Of a DNA stretch of 48,313 nucleotides, positions 18,082 to 27,007 are shown piece by piece. The stretch is from Streptococcus vestibularis (GTDB taxonomy: Bacteria > Bacillota > Bacilli > Lactobacillales > Streptococcaceae), in assembly GCA_010604095.1 (NCBI GenBank), contig JAABLG010000013.1:1-48313 (forward strand), read 5' to 3'. A model generated the notes under the pieces. That model was not told where the DNA came from and did no database searches. It worked only from the letters and a program-made list of their open reading frames with translations. The translations under genes and the position numbers were made by a program. Numbering within the stretch: the first letter of the stretch is position 1; each line of letters begins with the position of its first letter.

Positions 18082-18108
18082 TGATAAATGCTGTATTGTA
18101 GCCGTTTC

Positions 18109-18501
18109 TTAACGTTTTGAGAACTGGCTAGCTTTACGAGCTTTCTTAAGACCTGGTTTCTTACGTTCAACCATACGTGCATCACGAGTAAGAAGTCCAG
18201 CGCGTTTCAATGAATCGCGGAAGTCTGGGTCTACTTGAAGAAGTGCACGAGCGATACCGTGACGGATCGCACCTGATTGACCAGCGTATCCACCACCTAC
18301 AACGTTAACGTGTACGTCGTATGAACCTTCAGTTGAAGTAACTGCGAAAGGTTGGTTGATAACGAGACGAAGGTCTGCGTGTGGGATGTATTCTTCTACA
18401 TCTTTTTTGTTAACAGTGATTTTACCAGTACCTGGAACCAAACGTACGCGTGCAACAGCGTTTTTACGGCGTCCTGTACCTGCATATTGTGCTTGTGCCA
18501 T
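18109..18501 (-). CDS. rpsI: 30S ribosomal protein S9
   Basis: A 130-residue protein of normal length: [21 protein letters not shown] at the start, [19 protein letters not shown] in the middle and the basic tail [12 protein letters not shown] that reaches the P-site tRNA. It is the second gene of the rplM-rpsI operon. The 3' end lies next to an integrase remnant; the ends of conserved ribosomal protein genes, rpsI among them, serve as integration sites for streptococcal mobile elements (established knowledge), so this gene end is the likely attachment site. The reading frame is intact. Confidence 0.98.
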   Translation of the reverse strand: MAQAQYAGTGRRKNAVARVRLVPGTGKITVNKKDVEEYIPHADLRLVINQPFAVTSTEGSYDVHVNVVGGGYAGQSGAIRHGIARALLQVDPDFRDSLKRAGLLTRDARMVERKKPGLKKARKASQFSKR

Positions 18502-18528
18502 TATATTAGTGCTCCTTTCCTCTTAGAA

Positions 18529-18975
18529 TTAGATAAGTCCTGAGATATCAAGTACTTCTGGTTGTTGTGCAGCGTGAGTGTGCTCACCGCCAACGAAGAC
18601 TTTCAATTTCATACCTTGTGCGCGTCCAAGAGTGTTGTGTGGAAGCATACCTTTAACTGATTTTTCAATCAAACGAACAGCGTTTTTAGAACGAAGTTCA
18701 CCTGCTGAGATTTGTTTCAATCCACCTGGATACATTGAGTGAGTGTAGTAGATCTTATCAGTTGCTTTTTTACCAGTCAATTTAACTTTTTCAGCATTGA
18801 TAACAATTACGAAATCACCTGTATCAGTGTGTGGTGTGAAAGTTGGTTTGTTTTTTCCGCGAAGTACGCTAGCAACTACTGCAGAAAGACGTCCAAGTGG
18901 CACATCAGTTGCGTCAACGACATACCATTTACGTTCAACTTGGCCTGGTTTAGCCATAAATGTTGTTTTGTTCAT
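18529..18975 (-). CDS. rplM: 50S ribosomal protein L13
   Basis: A 148-residue protein, usual length. It starts [21 protein letters not shown] and contains [20 protein letters not shown] and [19 protein letters not shown], all characteristic of L13, an early assembly protein of the large subunit. It is followed by rpsI after 27 bases, with a ribosome site before each gene. A structured leader upstream suggests feedback control. Confidence 0.98.
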   Translation of the reverse strand: MNKTTFMAKPGQVERKWYVVDATDVPLGRLSAVVASVLRGKNKPTFTPHTDTGDFVIVINAEKVKLTGKKATDKIYYTHSMYPGGLKQISAGELRSKNAVRLIEKSVKGMLPHNTLGRAQGMKLKVFVGGEHTHAAQQPEVLDISGLI

Positions 18976-19090
18976 GATTTCTCCTATATATAGTTCGATT
19001 TTTGTTTACGAGTGATGGGTGTTCCTTCCCATCGAAAAGTATTTGGAAGGTTCCGGGGCCTTTCAAATGGGGTAAACAATACCGTTTAAC
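18976..19090 (-). ncRNA. L13-type leader RNA of the rplM-rpsI operon
   Basis: Between promoter and rplM the transcript can form ATTTG-x-AAGG with CCTT-x-CAAAT around CCCCGGAA (plus positions 19041-19068). The CCTTCC of this stem can alternatively pair with the downstream GGAAGGAA (around 19022-19030). Two exclusive stems and the position match the ribosomal protein leader class known before rplM in Firmicutes; the assignment is by context and structure. Confidence 0.6.
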
Positions 19091-19119
19091 ATAATATCAA
19101 AAAAACACGTCCAAGGCAA
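19091..19119 (-). promoter_or_regulatory. Promoter of rplM-rpsI
   Basis: TTGCCT (19114-19119), 17-bp spacer, TATTAT (19091-19096) on the minus strand. Confidence 0.75.
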
Positions 19120-19217
19120 GTCATTTGGAGGTGTTTTTCTTTTATTTTTTTAGCCTCTGTTTTATAAGGTAGGTAATAGAATTAGCCCTCAACACCCCCT
19201 CCTCTAAGGGATGCAAA

Positions 19218-19418
19218 CTAGTCCTCAGATTCCCAAAAAAGCTGGTCCAGAGTTTTGTCTAATGTTTTACAGATAGCAATGCACAGATTTATAGTCGGGT
19301 TGTAGTCTCCCTTTTCAATAGCAGAGATGGTCTGACGAGAGACCCCTATAGCATCTGCTAAGCCTTGTTGAGTGAGGTCTTTTGCCACACGCGCTGACTT
19401 TAATTTTAAATTTTTCAT
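19218..19418 (-). CDS. XRE-family transcriptional regulator (66 residues)
   Basis: A minimal Cro/CI helix-turn-helix protein: LKSARVAKDLTQQGLADAIGVSRQTISAIEKGDYNPTINLCIAICKTLDKTLDQLFWE. The GVSRQTISAIEKG segment is the recognition helix. It lacks any other domain. Its start is 9 bases downstream of a small membrane protein gene transcribed from one promoter; regulator plus multi-helix membrane protein pairs like this are common in Firmicutes and usually autoregulated. Targets are unknown. Confidence 0.9.
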   Translation of the reverse strand: MKNLKLKSARVAKDLTQQGLADAIGVSRQTISAIEKGDYNPTINLCIAICKTLDKTLDQLFWESED

Positions 19419-19427
19419 TTAAAAAAC

Positions 19428-19898
19428 CTACTCTTCGTCTTCTAGCTCTTCCAAACGGTTTTTCTTGATTCTTTTAATAATAACCCAGCAGTCACAAATA
19501 AGGATCAAACCCAATGTCAAAAATGCTACACTACTCATAAGATTCTTCCCTATCTTAAATGACTGAAATAGACTTAAGAGGCCCATTAGCAATATAAAAA
19601 TTCCCAAAAAACACATTACCCAGGAAATTATAAGCATCTTCTTCTCAAGTTTTTTGTCTAGTAACCATGGATGCCCATTACGTGATACGCTGTGGACTAA
19701 AACCACGCACATAGAACCAAAGAAAGTGATGATTAATAGTGACTGCACTAATTCGACGGAGTGTGTCTTACTAGCAACCATAATCGTTACAAATAGACCA
19801 AGCATGGCCACCCAATAACCTCCAGCAGCAGATTCTCCACTGATTAACCGAGCACGTTCATCCATCGTGCTAGCTACTTTTTTCTTTGACTTTTTCAT
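19428..19898 (-). CDS. Four-helix membrane protein paired with an XRE regulator
   Basis: A 156-residue protein with four predicted membrane helices after a basic N-terminus (MKKSKKKVASTMDERARLISGE), and a charged C-terminus (RIKKNRLEELEDEE). The DERARLISGES-type segment before the first helix is seen in several small Firmicute membrane proteins encoded beside XRE regulators, but I cannot name the function. The frame is open to 19925, yet ATG at 19898 has GGAGG 7 bases upstream and is the better start. It is the first gene of the pair. Confidence 0.8.
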   Translation of the reverse strand: MKKSKKKVASTMDERARLISGESAAGGYWVAMLGLFVTIMVASKTHSVELVQSLLIITFFGSMCVVLVHSVSRNGHPWLLDKKLEKKMLIISWVMCFLGIFILLMGLLSLFQSFKIGKNLMSSVAFLTLGLILICDCWVIIKRIKKNRLEELEDEE

Positions 19899-19923
19899 TT
19901 TGTTTCCTCCATTTTCTAGATTC

Positions 19924-19951
19924 ATTATATCATTATTTTACACAATGTCAA
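19924..19951 (-). promoter_or_regulatory. Promoter of the membrane protein / XRE pair
   Basis: TTGACA (19946-19951), 16-bp spacer, TATAAT (19924-19929) on the minus strand. Confidence 0.9.
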
Positions 19952-20020
19952 ATATATCATTCATTTTGTATAAGTTATATTTTTATTTGCTATTAACATA
20001 TCATTTTAGAAAACAAAAAA

Positions 20021-20042
20021 TCAGATAGGAAATCCTATCTGA
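20021..20042 (-). terminator. Terminator after the DegV gene
   Basis: TCAGATAGGA and TCCTATCTGA, perfect complements separated by only two bases, followed by TTTTTTG on the minus strand. Confidence 0.92.
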
Positions 20043-20050
20043 CACTTTTT

Positions 20051-20911
20051 CTATCTAGCTTCTTTACCAATCGTGAAGACGGCCAAGGTATCTGGTCCGA
20101 CGTGGGTAGAGATGACTGGACCAAGTGGCATAATAAGAACTTGCTCAATGCCATCAACTGCTAACAAATCTTCTTTGAGCTTTTCTGCCGCTTCGATGTC
20201 GTTAGCATAAGCAACAATTGCTGTGCTATGACCAATATCTTGAGTAGCATGCAGAAACATTTCCTTAATAGCTTTTTTACGTCCTCGAATCTTGGCCAAA
20301 GGAACCAACTTGCCTGAGGCATCTAACCAAAGGAGAGGCTTGATATTAATCAAACTACCAATAATGGCTGAACTCTTAGAAAGACGCCCCCCACGCATCA
20401 AATGGTAGAGATCATCAACCAAGAAGTAAGTGCGTAATCGTGGCAAAATAGCTTCAATCATGGCTTTGGTTTCAGATAAACTCTTACCCTTGTCACGGGC
20501 CTCTGCCGCCAAGATAGAGAGATAACCTTCCCCACCTGCTGCCGCTAAAGTATCTACAATCTCAATGACAGCTTCTGGGTATTCATCCAAAATCATGTCA
20601 CGCGCCATAACAGCACTTTGATAAGTACCTGAAAGCACTGATGAAAAGGCAATATAAAGAAGGGCATCACCATTTTTGGCGTGACGACGAAAAACCTCTT
20701 CAAATTGACCAACATTCACTTGGCTAGTAGTCGGCTGACTGCCTTCCTGCATACGTTCCAAGAGACGGTCACTCGTTAAACGGTTAGGTCCTACGGTCTC
20801 ATAGGTAGTATCATCCAGAGTAATGGTCAAACCAACGAGTTCTACCTCATTTTCCTGAGCCCATTTTTCATCTAAATCTGCTGTTGAATCTGTCAAAATT
20901 TTGAATGTCAT
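20051..20911 (-). CDS. DegV family fatty-acid-binding protein
   Basis: A 286-residue protein of DegV type. [14 protein letters not shown] at the N-terminus, [13 protein letters not shown], and the fatty-acid contact segment [18 protein letters not shown] are typical; the C-terminal domain holds the [13 protein letters not shown] segment. DegV/FakB proteins bind acyl chains and present fatty acids to the FakA kinase for phosphorylation and use in phospholipid synthesis (family knowledge). Which FakB role this copy plays is not visible. It follows the NYN ribonuclease gene after 8 bases and ends the operon at a strong terminator. Confidence 0.92.
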   Translation of the reverse strand: MTFKILTDSTADLDEKWAQENEVELVGLTITLDDTTYETVGPNRLTSDRLLERMQEGSQPTTSQVNVGQFEEVFRRHAKNGDALLYIAFSSVLSGTYQSAVMARDMILDEYPEAVIEIVDTLAAAGGEGYLSILAAEARDKGKSLSETKAMIEAILPRLRTYFLVDDLYHLMRGGRLSKSSAIIGSLINIKPLLWLDASGKLVPLAKIRGRKKAIKEMFLHATQDIGHSTAIVAYANDIEAAEKLKEDLLAVDGIEQVLIMPLGPVISTHVGPDTLAVFTIGKEAR

Positions 20912-20919
20912 ATGTCCCT

Positions 20920-21435
20920 CTATTCTATTTCATTTAAAAGATCCTGTAATTGACCTAATTGTGTATCATCCCATGGACCTAACTTGGGTGTTTTTAAGTC
21001 AATATGTGCCGACATCTTGTCTAAGTCCGATTTAACGGTATTGACACGTTCTTCCAACTCTCGTGCTGAAACACGTAAAGCCCCCTGAGAAAATATAGCC
21101 CACTGTTCATTTAGGTCACTGGTTGCTACCTCAACTAGATGTTGAACGGTATTCATCTCAGCTGCTGCTCGCTCAATGTAGCTATCTGCTGTCTCGTCTT
21201 CCTCAGTAAAAATAACACTGATACGATATTGGTCATAGCGCTGACGGGCTCCTGGAACGAACTGAGCATCAAATACACAGATGACATCAATATGTTCAAA
21301 GTTGGCATAATGATTAAGTTTACGAAGCAGTGTTTCACGAGCTTCATCAAGCTGATTAGTCTTAAAGAGTTGACGGGTTTCTTGCCAAAAGGCAATCATG
21401 TTATAACCATCAACCAAAAGTATTCTTTTTTTCAT
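20920..21435 (-). CDS. NYN-domain ribonuclease (YacP/Rae1-like)
   Basis: A 171-residue PIN-like NYN domain protein. [13 protein letters not shown] near the N-terminus carries the first catalytic aspartate; [32 protein letters not shown] and [26 protein letters not shown] supply the other acidic residues. The B. subtilis homologue Rae1 (YacP) is a ribosome-associated endoribonuclease, and it also lies right after rlmB there (established knowledge). Here it starts 2 bases after the rlmB stop, so the two are coupled. Confidence 0.9.
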   Translation of the reverse strand: MKKRILLVDGYNMIAFWQETRQLFKTNQLDEARETLLRKLNHYANFEHIDVICVFDAQFVPGARQRYDQYRISVIFTEEDETADSYIERAAAEMNTVQHLVEVATSDLNEQWAIFSQGALRVSARELEERVNTVKSDLDKMSAHIDLKTPKLGPWDDTQLGQLQDLLNEIE

Positions 21436-21437
21436 CG

Positions 21438-22181
21438 TTACAATCGGTTTCGATAAACTTCATACATGAGTACTGCAGCTGCCACGCTAGCATTAAGGCT
21501 CTGTACATGGCCACTCATAGGGATAGTAATCATTTCATCTACTTGTTTTTTGATGTTAGCAGAGATACCTTTTCCTTCATTACCGATAATCAGAGCAAGT
21601 CTCCCAGCGGTGTTCCATTTATGAGATGGTGTACCATCCATGTCTGTTCCAAATATCCAGAAGCCTGCTTCTTTAAGCTTATCAAGAGTTTGACTAAGAT
21701 TAGTCACTCGAGCAATGGGAATATGCTCCACTGCTCCTGTTGAGGTTTTGGCAACGACAGGTGTTACCCCCACAGCACGGTGCTTAGGAATAATAACACC
21801 TGTTACCTGAGTAGCATCAGCCGTACGCAAGATGGACCCAAAGTTATGAGGATCGTTGAGTCCATCTAAAATAAGAATGAGAGGATTTTCCTCTTGCTCA
21901 ACCTTGTCCATAATATCTGAGAGCTCAGAATAAGCAAACTCCGACACACGAAGAACAAAACCTTGATGGACAGCTCCACCTGTCATATCAGACAAGGTTT
22001 TCTTAGGTGTCCAAGAAATAGAGACCTTCTTTTCAGCTGCCAAAGCCTTGATAGCATCAACATTTTTCCCTCGAAGATCATCTTGAATATAGAGTTTATT
22101 ACCAGTATTAGCCTCGAGACTTTCTGTTACAGCGTGCACGCCATAAACAATGTCTAGACTTGATTCTTTAGTTGTTTTCAT
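21438..22181 (-). CDS. rlmB: 23S rRNA (guanosine-2'-O)-methyltransferase RlmB
   Basis: A 247-residue SPOUT methyltransferase. The N-terminal substrate-binding domain begins DIVYGVHAVTESLEA. The knotted catalytic domain has all three motifs: NDPHNFGSILRTADA, LIIGNEGKGIS and IPMSGHVQSLNASVAAAVLMYEV. It methylates a guanosine of the peptidyl-transferase P loop in 23S rRNA, or a tRNA in some relatives of the TrmH group. It starts the three-gene operon with the NYN ribonuclease and DegV genes. Confidence 0.93.
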   Translation of the reverse strand: MKTTKESSLDIVYGVHAVTESLEANTGNKLYIQDDLRGKNVDAIKALAAEKKVSISWTPKKTLSDMTGGAVHQGFVLRVSEFAYSELSDIMDKVEQEENPLILILDGLNDPHNFGSILRTADATQVTGVIIPKHRAVGVTPVVAKTSTGAVEHIPIARVTNLSQTLDKLKEAGFWIFGTDMDGTPSHKWNTAGRLALIIGNEGKGISANIKKQVDEMITIPMSGHVQSLNASVAAAVLMYEVYRNRL

Positions 22182-22204
22182 AAGCCCATTCTATCATAAA
22201 AAAG

Positions 22205-22220
22205 GCCCTCTTACGAGGGC
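22205..22220 (-). terminator. Terminator after the serine-rich surface protein gene
   Basis: GCCCTC/GAGGGC stem with a TTAC loop and a following CTTTTTT on the minus strand, 8 bases after the stop codon. Confidence 0.92.
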
Positions 22221-22228
22221 AAAGCATA

Positions 22229-23908
22229 TTAAATAAACGTAATTGCTGCTAGGTAAAGCACGAGAAGAACAAGAACAACAGTTGCAGCAGCCAAAGCTTG
22301 CTTACCAATTGTATCTGGATCTGAGATTGATTCTGCAATCTTTCTCGCAGCTTGAGTAATGGTTTTACCTGCTGCTTGGAAGATATCAATTGAACCTGTG
22401 CTTGTTGAACTATTTCCAGAAATCGCTGAAGACCAACCACTCAAAACCTCAGCAATTTGATCTGCCAATTGCTGTGTCAAGGCTCTAGTTGTCTCAGCCA
22501 ACTCATTAACTGCTGTAGCCTGAATGTGATTAGCTGCTTCAGTATAGTTGTTTACACTAGTATTATAGGTTACCGGTATAGTCATTGTTGTCGTGGTCGA
22601 TGGGTACTGGGTCCTTTGATAACCACCAGGAGTCACCGGCAGATCTCCATCATTGAAGACGCTAAATGTTTGTGTCAGATAATGGATATTATTATCTGTA
22701 TCGATCAACTCAAAGGTCATCTTATGGATACCAGTCGTTTGCTCTGCCAAGTGGTAGGCACTCAAACCAGCATTTACTTCATCCAAAGTTCCTTCAACAA
22801 AGTAGCTATGGTGAATTTGTTTCCCATCAAGAACAAGATTAAGACCCTTAATCTTCTTACCGTCCATCTTGTTAACATCGAAGTTGACGTTAAAGATTTC
22901 ACCACGTGCCAAATAGAGAATATCTGTATTTCCTGTAACAGCTGGGTGATCTTCAAGAAGAGAACCGGTACTATCACGTTTAGGAACTACAGTGTAAACT
23001 TCGGAGGTGATTGGAGTCGCTAGAATCTCTGAGATAAGCCCATCCGTAAAGGTTACTTCTGACGAATAAGTCAAACTCTCGCTCTGCAACATTGAAACCA
23101 CTACAGAAGTTTCAAAAACTTCAGAAGTTGATGTTGAATCTTTCCATCCAACTGTGAGGACAGTCAGACTCTCCTCTGTATTTTTATTTGACTGACTTGC
23201 TTCTGCGTTCGTTGACGCAAGAGAGCTGGCAGTGCTTGCAGCTTCTGAAGCAAGTTCGGAAGTTGCAACGGCTTGGCTAAAATTAGTAGCACTTACAGAT
23301 GTCGTATGAGAATTTAGGGAAGAAAATTCCGATTTTTCAACAGCATGTGTATTCCCAGCAAGTTCAGATGTATAAAGTGTGCTTTCACTTTTATACATGG
23401 ATGTCACCGCTTGAGATTCAGCTGTCGCTGTAGCCTCACGAGACTTATCATAAGTAAGCACAATGTTTGGCTTGGTTTGCTCAGAATCAGATGCCGGCTT
23501 TGCATCACCTCGCTCAGATGTCGCTGTTGAACTACCTGCACTAAAAGCTTGTACTTGAGCCCCTTCTGAATGAGGTGTAGCCTTAGAAACTCTTGTCTCT
23601 ACGATATCAACTTGAGAGTGCACTTCAAGAAGTCCCTCATCCGTTTCACTCGAAGAAACGACCATTAGTGATGTTGATGTCACTACTGAAGTTACTTGAC
23701 TCGCTGGCTCTGCCTTTGCTTCCACTGCTGAAAAATCAACTTGCGGAGCAAGAGGAGCTGGAGCCGGAGTCTCACTCTTAACATAATCTATATTAGCTTT
23801 GTCAGGACTTGCCTGAACTTCATCTGCTTTACCTGTTTGTAGCGTAAAACTAGATAAAATCAAAGCAGCAAACGTTGTATATAAAACTTTTTTCTTAGCT
23901 ATTTCCAT
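22229..23908 (-). CDS. Serine/threonine-rich secreted protein with C-terminal membrane helix
   Basis: A 559-residue protein I do not recognise. A signal peptide covers 1-29 (cleavage after GKA). Residues 30 to about 300 are low-complexity, rich in Ser, Thr, Ala and Glu, with recurring SET/TSE patterns, likely an extended stalk. A compact domain follows at about 310-420 (LARGEIFNVNFDVNKMDGKK, FVEGTLDEVNAGLSAYHLAEQTTGIHKMTFELID), then a Thr-rich stretch, an amphipathic helical region (about 465-500) and a final hydrophobic helix TVVLVLLVLYLAAITFI at the very end. No LPXTG and no basic tail is present, so it should remain membrane-held at both ends of the chain or only at the C-terminus after signal cleavage. 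Adhesin-like surface role is inferred. Confidence 0.75.
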   Translation of the reverse strand: MEIAKKKVLYTTFAALILSSFTLQTGKADEVQASPDKANIDYVKSETPAPAPLAPQVDFSAVEAKAEPASQVTSVVTSTSLMVVSSSETDEGLLEVHSQVDIVETRVSKATPHSEGAQVQAFSAGSSTATSERGDAKPASDSEQTKPNIVLTYDKSREATATAESQAVTSMYKSESTLYTSELAGNTHAVEKSEFSSLNSHTTSVSATNFSQAVATSELASEAASTASSLASTNAEASQSNKNTEESLTVLTVGWKDSTSTSEVFETSVVVSMLQSESLTYSSEVTFTDGLISEILATPITSEVYTVVPKRDSTGSLLEDHPAVTGNTDILYLARGEIFNVNFDVNKMDGKKIKGLNLVLDGKQIHHSYFVEGTLDEVNAGLSAYHLAEQTTGIHKMTFELIDTDNNIHYLTQTFSVFNDGDLPVTPGGYQRTQYPSTTTTMTIPVTYNTSVNNYTEAANHIQATAVNELAETTRALTQQLADQIAEVLSGWSSAISGNSSTSTGSIDIFQAAGKTITQAARKIAESISDPDTIGKQALAAATVVLVLLVLYLAAITFI

Positions 23909-23945
23909 TCACCTCCTCATTTTTTATATGGCTTTATTTATTAAT

Positions 23946-23975
23946 ATTATAGACTTTTTTTTTACTTTCTGTCAA
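23946..23975 (-). promoter_or_regulatory. Promoter of the serine-rich surface protein gene
   Basis: TTGACA (23970-23975), 18-bp spacer containing a run of A, TATAAT (23946-23951) on the minus strand. Confidence 0.88.
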
Positions 23976-24174
23976 ATTAGTTTTATTAAAAAACGTTATA
24001 ATATCAGGGTTTTACACGTGTCAGACCCTCCTTAATTTTCTCATTTTTGACCTTCTAAATATCAGTTTTATCTTATTTTTTATTGGCAAACCGCTTAATT
24101 TCTTTGATTCTCAAATCATTTTGATTTTGAGGATTTTATTATTTGCTACGACTAATAGGAGTTGTAAGATAAGC

Positions 24175-24200
24175 AAAAAATCCTGCAATGGCAGAATTTT
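24175..24200 (-). terminator. Terminator of the pnp-cysS-mrnC operon
   Basis: ATTCTGC/GCAGGAT arms with a CATT loop followed by TTTTTT on the minus strand, starting directly after the mrnC stop codon. Confidence 0.88.
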
Positions 24201-24602
24201 TTAGATTTCTCTTTCAACTTGATCAATACACCAAGTAATTAATTCTTCTAAGCGAGTCAGGTCTTCAGTCATATGAAGATAGCCCATGACGGCTTCGAAG
24301 CCTGTTGACATTTTATAAGTAATAACATCCGTATTTTTAGCCTTGGTGTGACTATGGGCATTACGACCTCGTTTGTAGATGTCCAGTTCTTTTTCAGTCA
24401 AGACTTCTTGATCTAGCATTTTTTCAATGAGACTAGCCTGAGCTTTGGCCGAAACATAGCGTGTAGCTAGACGGTGCAGTTGATTTGGCTTGGTCTGACC
24501 TTGAAAAATCAGGTGACGACGAATGTACAAGGAATAAACAGCATCTCCCTCAAAGGCAAGTGCAATACCATTGATAAGATTGACATCAAGGTGTTTAGTC
24601 AC
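24201..24602 (-). CDS. mrnC: Mini-ribonuclease III (MrnC)
   Basis: A 133-residue protein consisting only of an RNase III catalytic domain with no double-stranded RNA-binding domain. [24 protein letters not shown] holds the signature with the catalytic acidic residues, and [35 protein letters not shown] is typical of the family. It matures 23S rRNA ends in Firmicutes (family knowledge). Its start overlaps the cysS stop by 8 bases, the usual cysS-mrnC coupling. Confidence 0.95.
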   Translation of the reverse strand: MTKHLDVNLINGIALAFEGDAVYSLYIRRHLIFQGQTKPNQLHRLATRYVSAKAQASLIEKMLDQEVLTEKELDIYKRGRNAHSHTKAKNTDVITYKMSTGFEAVMGYLHMTEDLTRLEELITWCIDQVEREI

Positions 24603-25938
24603 GTGTCCACCTCACACCATCCTTGGTATCAAGAAGTTTGATACCTTGAGCAGCCAACTCATCGCGAATACGGTCCGCTGTCGCAAAATCCTTGTTAGCA
24701 CGCGCCGCTTGACGTTCTTCAATGAGTTTTTCGATATCTTCATCAAGGACTTCCTCTTTGAAAACAATTCCAAAGACTTGAAGTATTTTTTCAAAAGCAT
24801 CTTTAACCGTTTGATCATAATGGCCTGAATTAATCCATTTAGCCATGTCAAACAGGACAGTTACACCGTTTGCTGTGTTAAAGTCATCATCCATAGCTTC
24901 CTGGAAAGCGTCCAGATAAGTTTGTAACTCAGCTTGGTCCACCTGACCTGTTAATGGAAGACTGTGGGTGTTTTTCAAATACTTAAGATTGACTTCAGCA
25001 TCATGGATAGCTTTTTCGGTGAAGTTAATTGGCTTACGGTACTGTTGTGTCGCTAAGAAGAAGCGAAGCACTTGACCATCAACTGTCTTAAGCATGTCAT
25101 GAACCGTTACAAAGTTACCCAAAGATTTTGACATTTTCTCATTGTCCACATTGACAAAACCGTTGTGCATCCAGTAATTAGCAAAGGTCTTGCCAGTCTT
25201 GGCTTCTGATTGAGCAATTTCATTGGTATGGTGTGGAAATTCCAGGTCTGCACCACCACCGTGGATATCAATAGTATCCCCAAGAATTTCAGTCGCCATA
25301 ACGGAACATTCGATGTGCCAACCAGGGCGACCAGGTCCCCAAGGGCTATCCCAAGAAATTTCGCCTTCTTTGGCTGCTTTCCAAAGGGCGAAATCCAAAG
25401 GATTTTCCTTACGAGCGGTTTCGGCGTCCGTACGACCACTAGCACCAATTTCAAGATCTTCCAAGGTCTTATTAGCTAACTTAGCATAATTTTTTGACTT
25501 AGCTACTCGGAAGTAAACATCACCTTCAGAGACATAAGCAAACCCTTTGTCAACCAAGGTTGACACAAATGCAATGATTTCATCCATATAGTTAATAACA
25601 CGAGGATTCTGTGTCGCTGGTTTGATGCCAAGCTGTGCAGTATCTTCCATAAAGGCTGCGATAAACTTGTCTGATAATTCTTTGGTCGAAATACCAGCTT
25701 CATTGGCTGCCTTAATAATCTTATCATCTACATCTGTAAAGTTAGAAATGTAGTTAACAGTGTAACCACGATACTCAAAATAACGACGAATGGTATCAAA
25801 AGCTACTGTTGAACGGGCATTTCCGATATGAATATAATTGTAAACAGTTGGTCCGCAAACATACATATTGACAACATTCTCTGTCAAAGGTACAAAATCA
25901 CGGAGCGAACGCGTCATCGTATCATAAATTTTAATCAC
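24595..25938 (-). CDS. cysS: Cysteinyl-tRNA synthetase
   Basis: A 447-residue class I synthetase. The HIGH-type motif is in [10 protein letters not shown], the KMSKS motif in EKMSKSLGN, and zinc ligands lie in [11 protein letters not shown], the [10 protein letters not shown] segment and the HTNE region, as expected for CysRS, which uses zinc to select cysteine. The C-terminal anticodon-binding region ends in GVRWTRD. It sits downstream of cysE in an operon, coupling cysteine synthesis with its use. No T-box was seen directly upstream. Confidence 0.98.
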   Translation of the reverse strand: MIKIYDTMTRSLRDFVPLTENVVNMYVCGPTVYNYIHIGNARSTVAFDTIRRYFEYRGYTVNYISNFTDVDDKIIKAANEAGISTKELSDKFIAAFMEDTAQLGIKPATQNPRVINYMDEIIAFVSTLVDKGFAYVSEGDVYFRVAKSKNYAKLANKTLEDLEIGASGRTDAETARKENPLDFALWKAAKEGEISWDSPWGPGRPGWHIECSVMATEILGDTIDIHGGGADLEFPHHTNEIAQSEAKTGKTFANYWMHNGFVNVDNEKMSKSLGNFVTVHDMLKTVDGQVLRFFLATQQYRKPINFTEKAIHDAEVNLKYLKNTHSLPLTGQVDQAELQTYLDAFQEAMDDDFNTANGVTVLFDMAKWINSGHYDQTVKDAFEKILQVFGIVFKEEVLDEDIEKLIEERQAARANKDFATADRIRDELAAQGIKLLDTKDGVRWTRD

Positions 25939-25965
25939 TAGAGATTCCTTTCAATTAACTGGAAA

Positions 25966-26133
25966 CTATTTTTTATCCTTGATATGGTTTAGGTATAAAC
26001 ATAAAACTACAACAAGGACGATAATCAATAAAGCCAAAACCAACTTACCTTGAGCCAAGAGAGAGACGACTGATACAAAACTTCCCACCATATAGAAGAC
26101 CAAAAAAGGATTATTTTTGAAAAAATGGTTCAT
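25966..26133 (-). CDS. Tiny membrane protein between cysE and cysS (55 residues)
   Basis: Not recognised. MNHFFKNNPFLVFYMVGSFVSV followed by LVLALLIIVLVVVLCLYLNH: two predicted membrane helices and a basic C-terminus (IKDKK). It starts 10 bases after the stop of another tiny membrane protein gene and ends 27 bases before cysS, all on the same strand without a terminator, so it is part of the operon. GAGAGCTG upstream offers a weak ribosome site. Confidence 0.6.
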   Translation of the reverse strand: MNHFFKNNPFLVFYMVGSFVSVVSLLAQGKLVLALLIIVLVVVLCLYLNHIKDKK

Positions 26134-26143
26134 GATTCAGCTC

Positions 26144-26302
26144 TCACTTATGACGTTGTTTGTAAACAAGACCTGCCCATAAAAGTGAAATACAGAACCA
26201 TAAAGCTGCCATGCTATAATCAGCTCGGTGTAAAGCTATGTAAACAAGAGCGAGCGGACCTACAACGGTCAGTCGAGTCACCTTTGAACTAAAGAGTTTC
26301 AT
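26144..26302 (-). CDS. Tiny membrane protein after cysE (52 residues)
   Basis: Not recognised. MKLFSSKVTRLTVVGPLALVYI starts a basic, then hydrophobic protein; AALWFCISLLWAGLVY forms a second helix and the tail is KQRHK. It begins 12 bases after the cysE stop with an AAGGAAAG-like ribosome site, and the next tiny gene follows within 10 bases. The intact frames in a tight operon support both being genes. Confidence 0.65.
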   Translation of the reverse strand: MKLFSSKVTRLTVVGPLALVYIALHRADYSMAALWFCISLLWAGLVYKQRHK

Positions 26303-26314
26303 CTTTTTCTTTCC

Positions 26315-26935
26315 TTATAGACGTGATGAGTGAAAGCTAGCTGCTTTTAGAAGGTCTTCTAGCTTTTCGCTATAATATTCACGGCCTTCCTCAATGTCAT
26401 GAATCACTTCTTCATCCTTTTGGCCATGAACACGTACAACCTTAGCAGGAACACCAACAACTGTAACATCTTCTGGGACATCTGCAACTACCACAGCTGC
26501 TGCACCGACCTTGGCATTTTTTCCAATCTCAATAGGACCTATAACTTGAGCATGAGCTGAAACCAAGGCCCCTTCACGAACGGTTGGGTGACGTTTTCCG
26601 ACATCTTTACCAGTACCACCTAAAGTGACACCATGGTAGAGCATAGCTCCCTTTTCCACAACGGCTGTTTCACCAATGACAAGACCAGAACCATGGTCAA
26701 TGAAAACACCTTCGGCAATCTGAGCCCCAGGGTGAATCTCAATCTGAGTCCAAAATCGCCAAAATTGACTATGCATACGAGCTAAAAGTCGGCAATGGTG
26801 GCGCCAGAGAAAATGTGAGATACGATGAGCTGCCAAAGCCTTTAGACCAGGATAGGTTAAAAGAACCTCCAAACTTGTCCGAGCCGCTGGGTCATTTTTC
26901 TTTACAATATCAATACTTTCTTTCCACCACCCCAT
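26315..26935 (-). CDS. cysE: Serine O-acetyltransferase
   Basis: A 206-residue enzyme that makes O-acetylserine, the acceptor for sulfide in cysteine synthesis. The helical N-terminal domain (GWWKESIDIVKKNDPAARTS, YPGLKALAAHRISHFLW) is followed by the left-handed beta-helix with hexapeptide repeats (IEIHPGAQIAEGVFIDHGSG, GETAVVEKGAMLYHGVTLGG); the catalytic histidine and aspartate are in IDHGSG. A GTG at 26944 would add three residues but overlaps the ribosome site AAGGAG; ATG at 26935 has the right spacing. It lies in the pnp-cysS operon. Confidence 0.96.
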   Translation of the reverse strand: MGWWKESIDIVKKNDPAARTSLEVLLTYPGLKALAAHRISHFLWRHHCRLLARMHSQFWRFWTQIEIHPGAQIAEGVFIDHGSGLVIGETAVVEKGAMLYHGVTLGGTGKDVGKRHPTVREGALVSAHAQVIGPIEIGKNAKVGAAAVVVADVPEDVTVVGVPAKVVRVHGQKDEEVIHDIEEGREYYSEKLEDLLKAASFHSSRL

Positions 26936-27007
26936 ATAGGTCACTCCTTATATCATTATTGTTTACTGTGGCCTTATTATCTTTTCAGAGATTTGATAAT
27001 ACTAGGA

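Larger units (their letters stand above)
23909..24200 (-). other. Intergenic region upstream of the serine-rich protein gene
   Basis: Contains the promoter at 23946-23975, an AT-rich stretch with an imperfect inverted repeat (CTCAAATCA/TGATTTTGAG around 24110-24133), and the mrnC terminator at the right end. No gene is seen. Confidence 0.6.
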
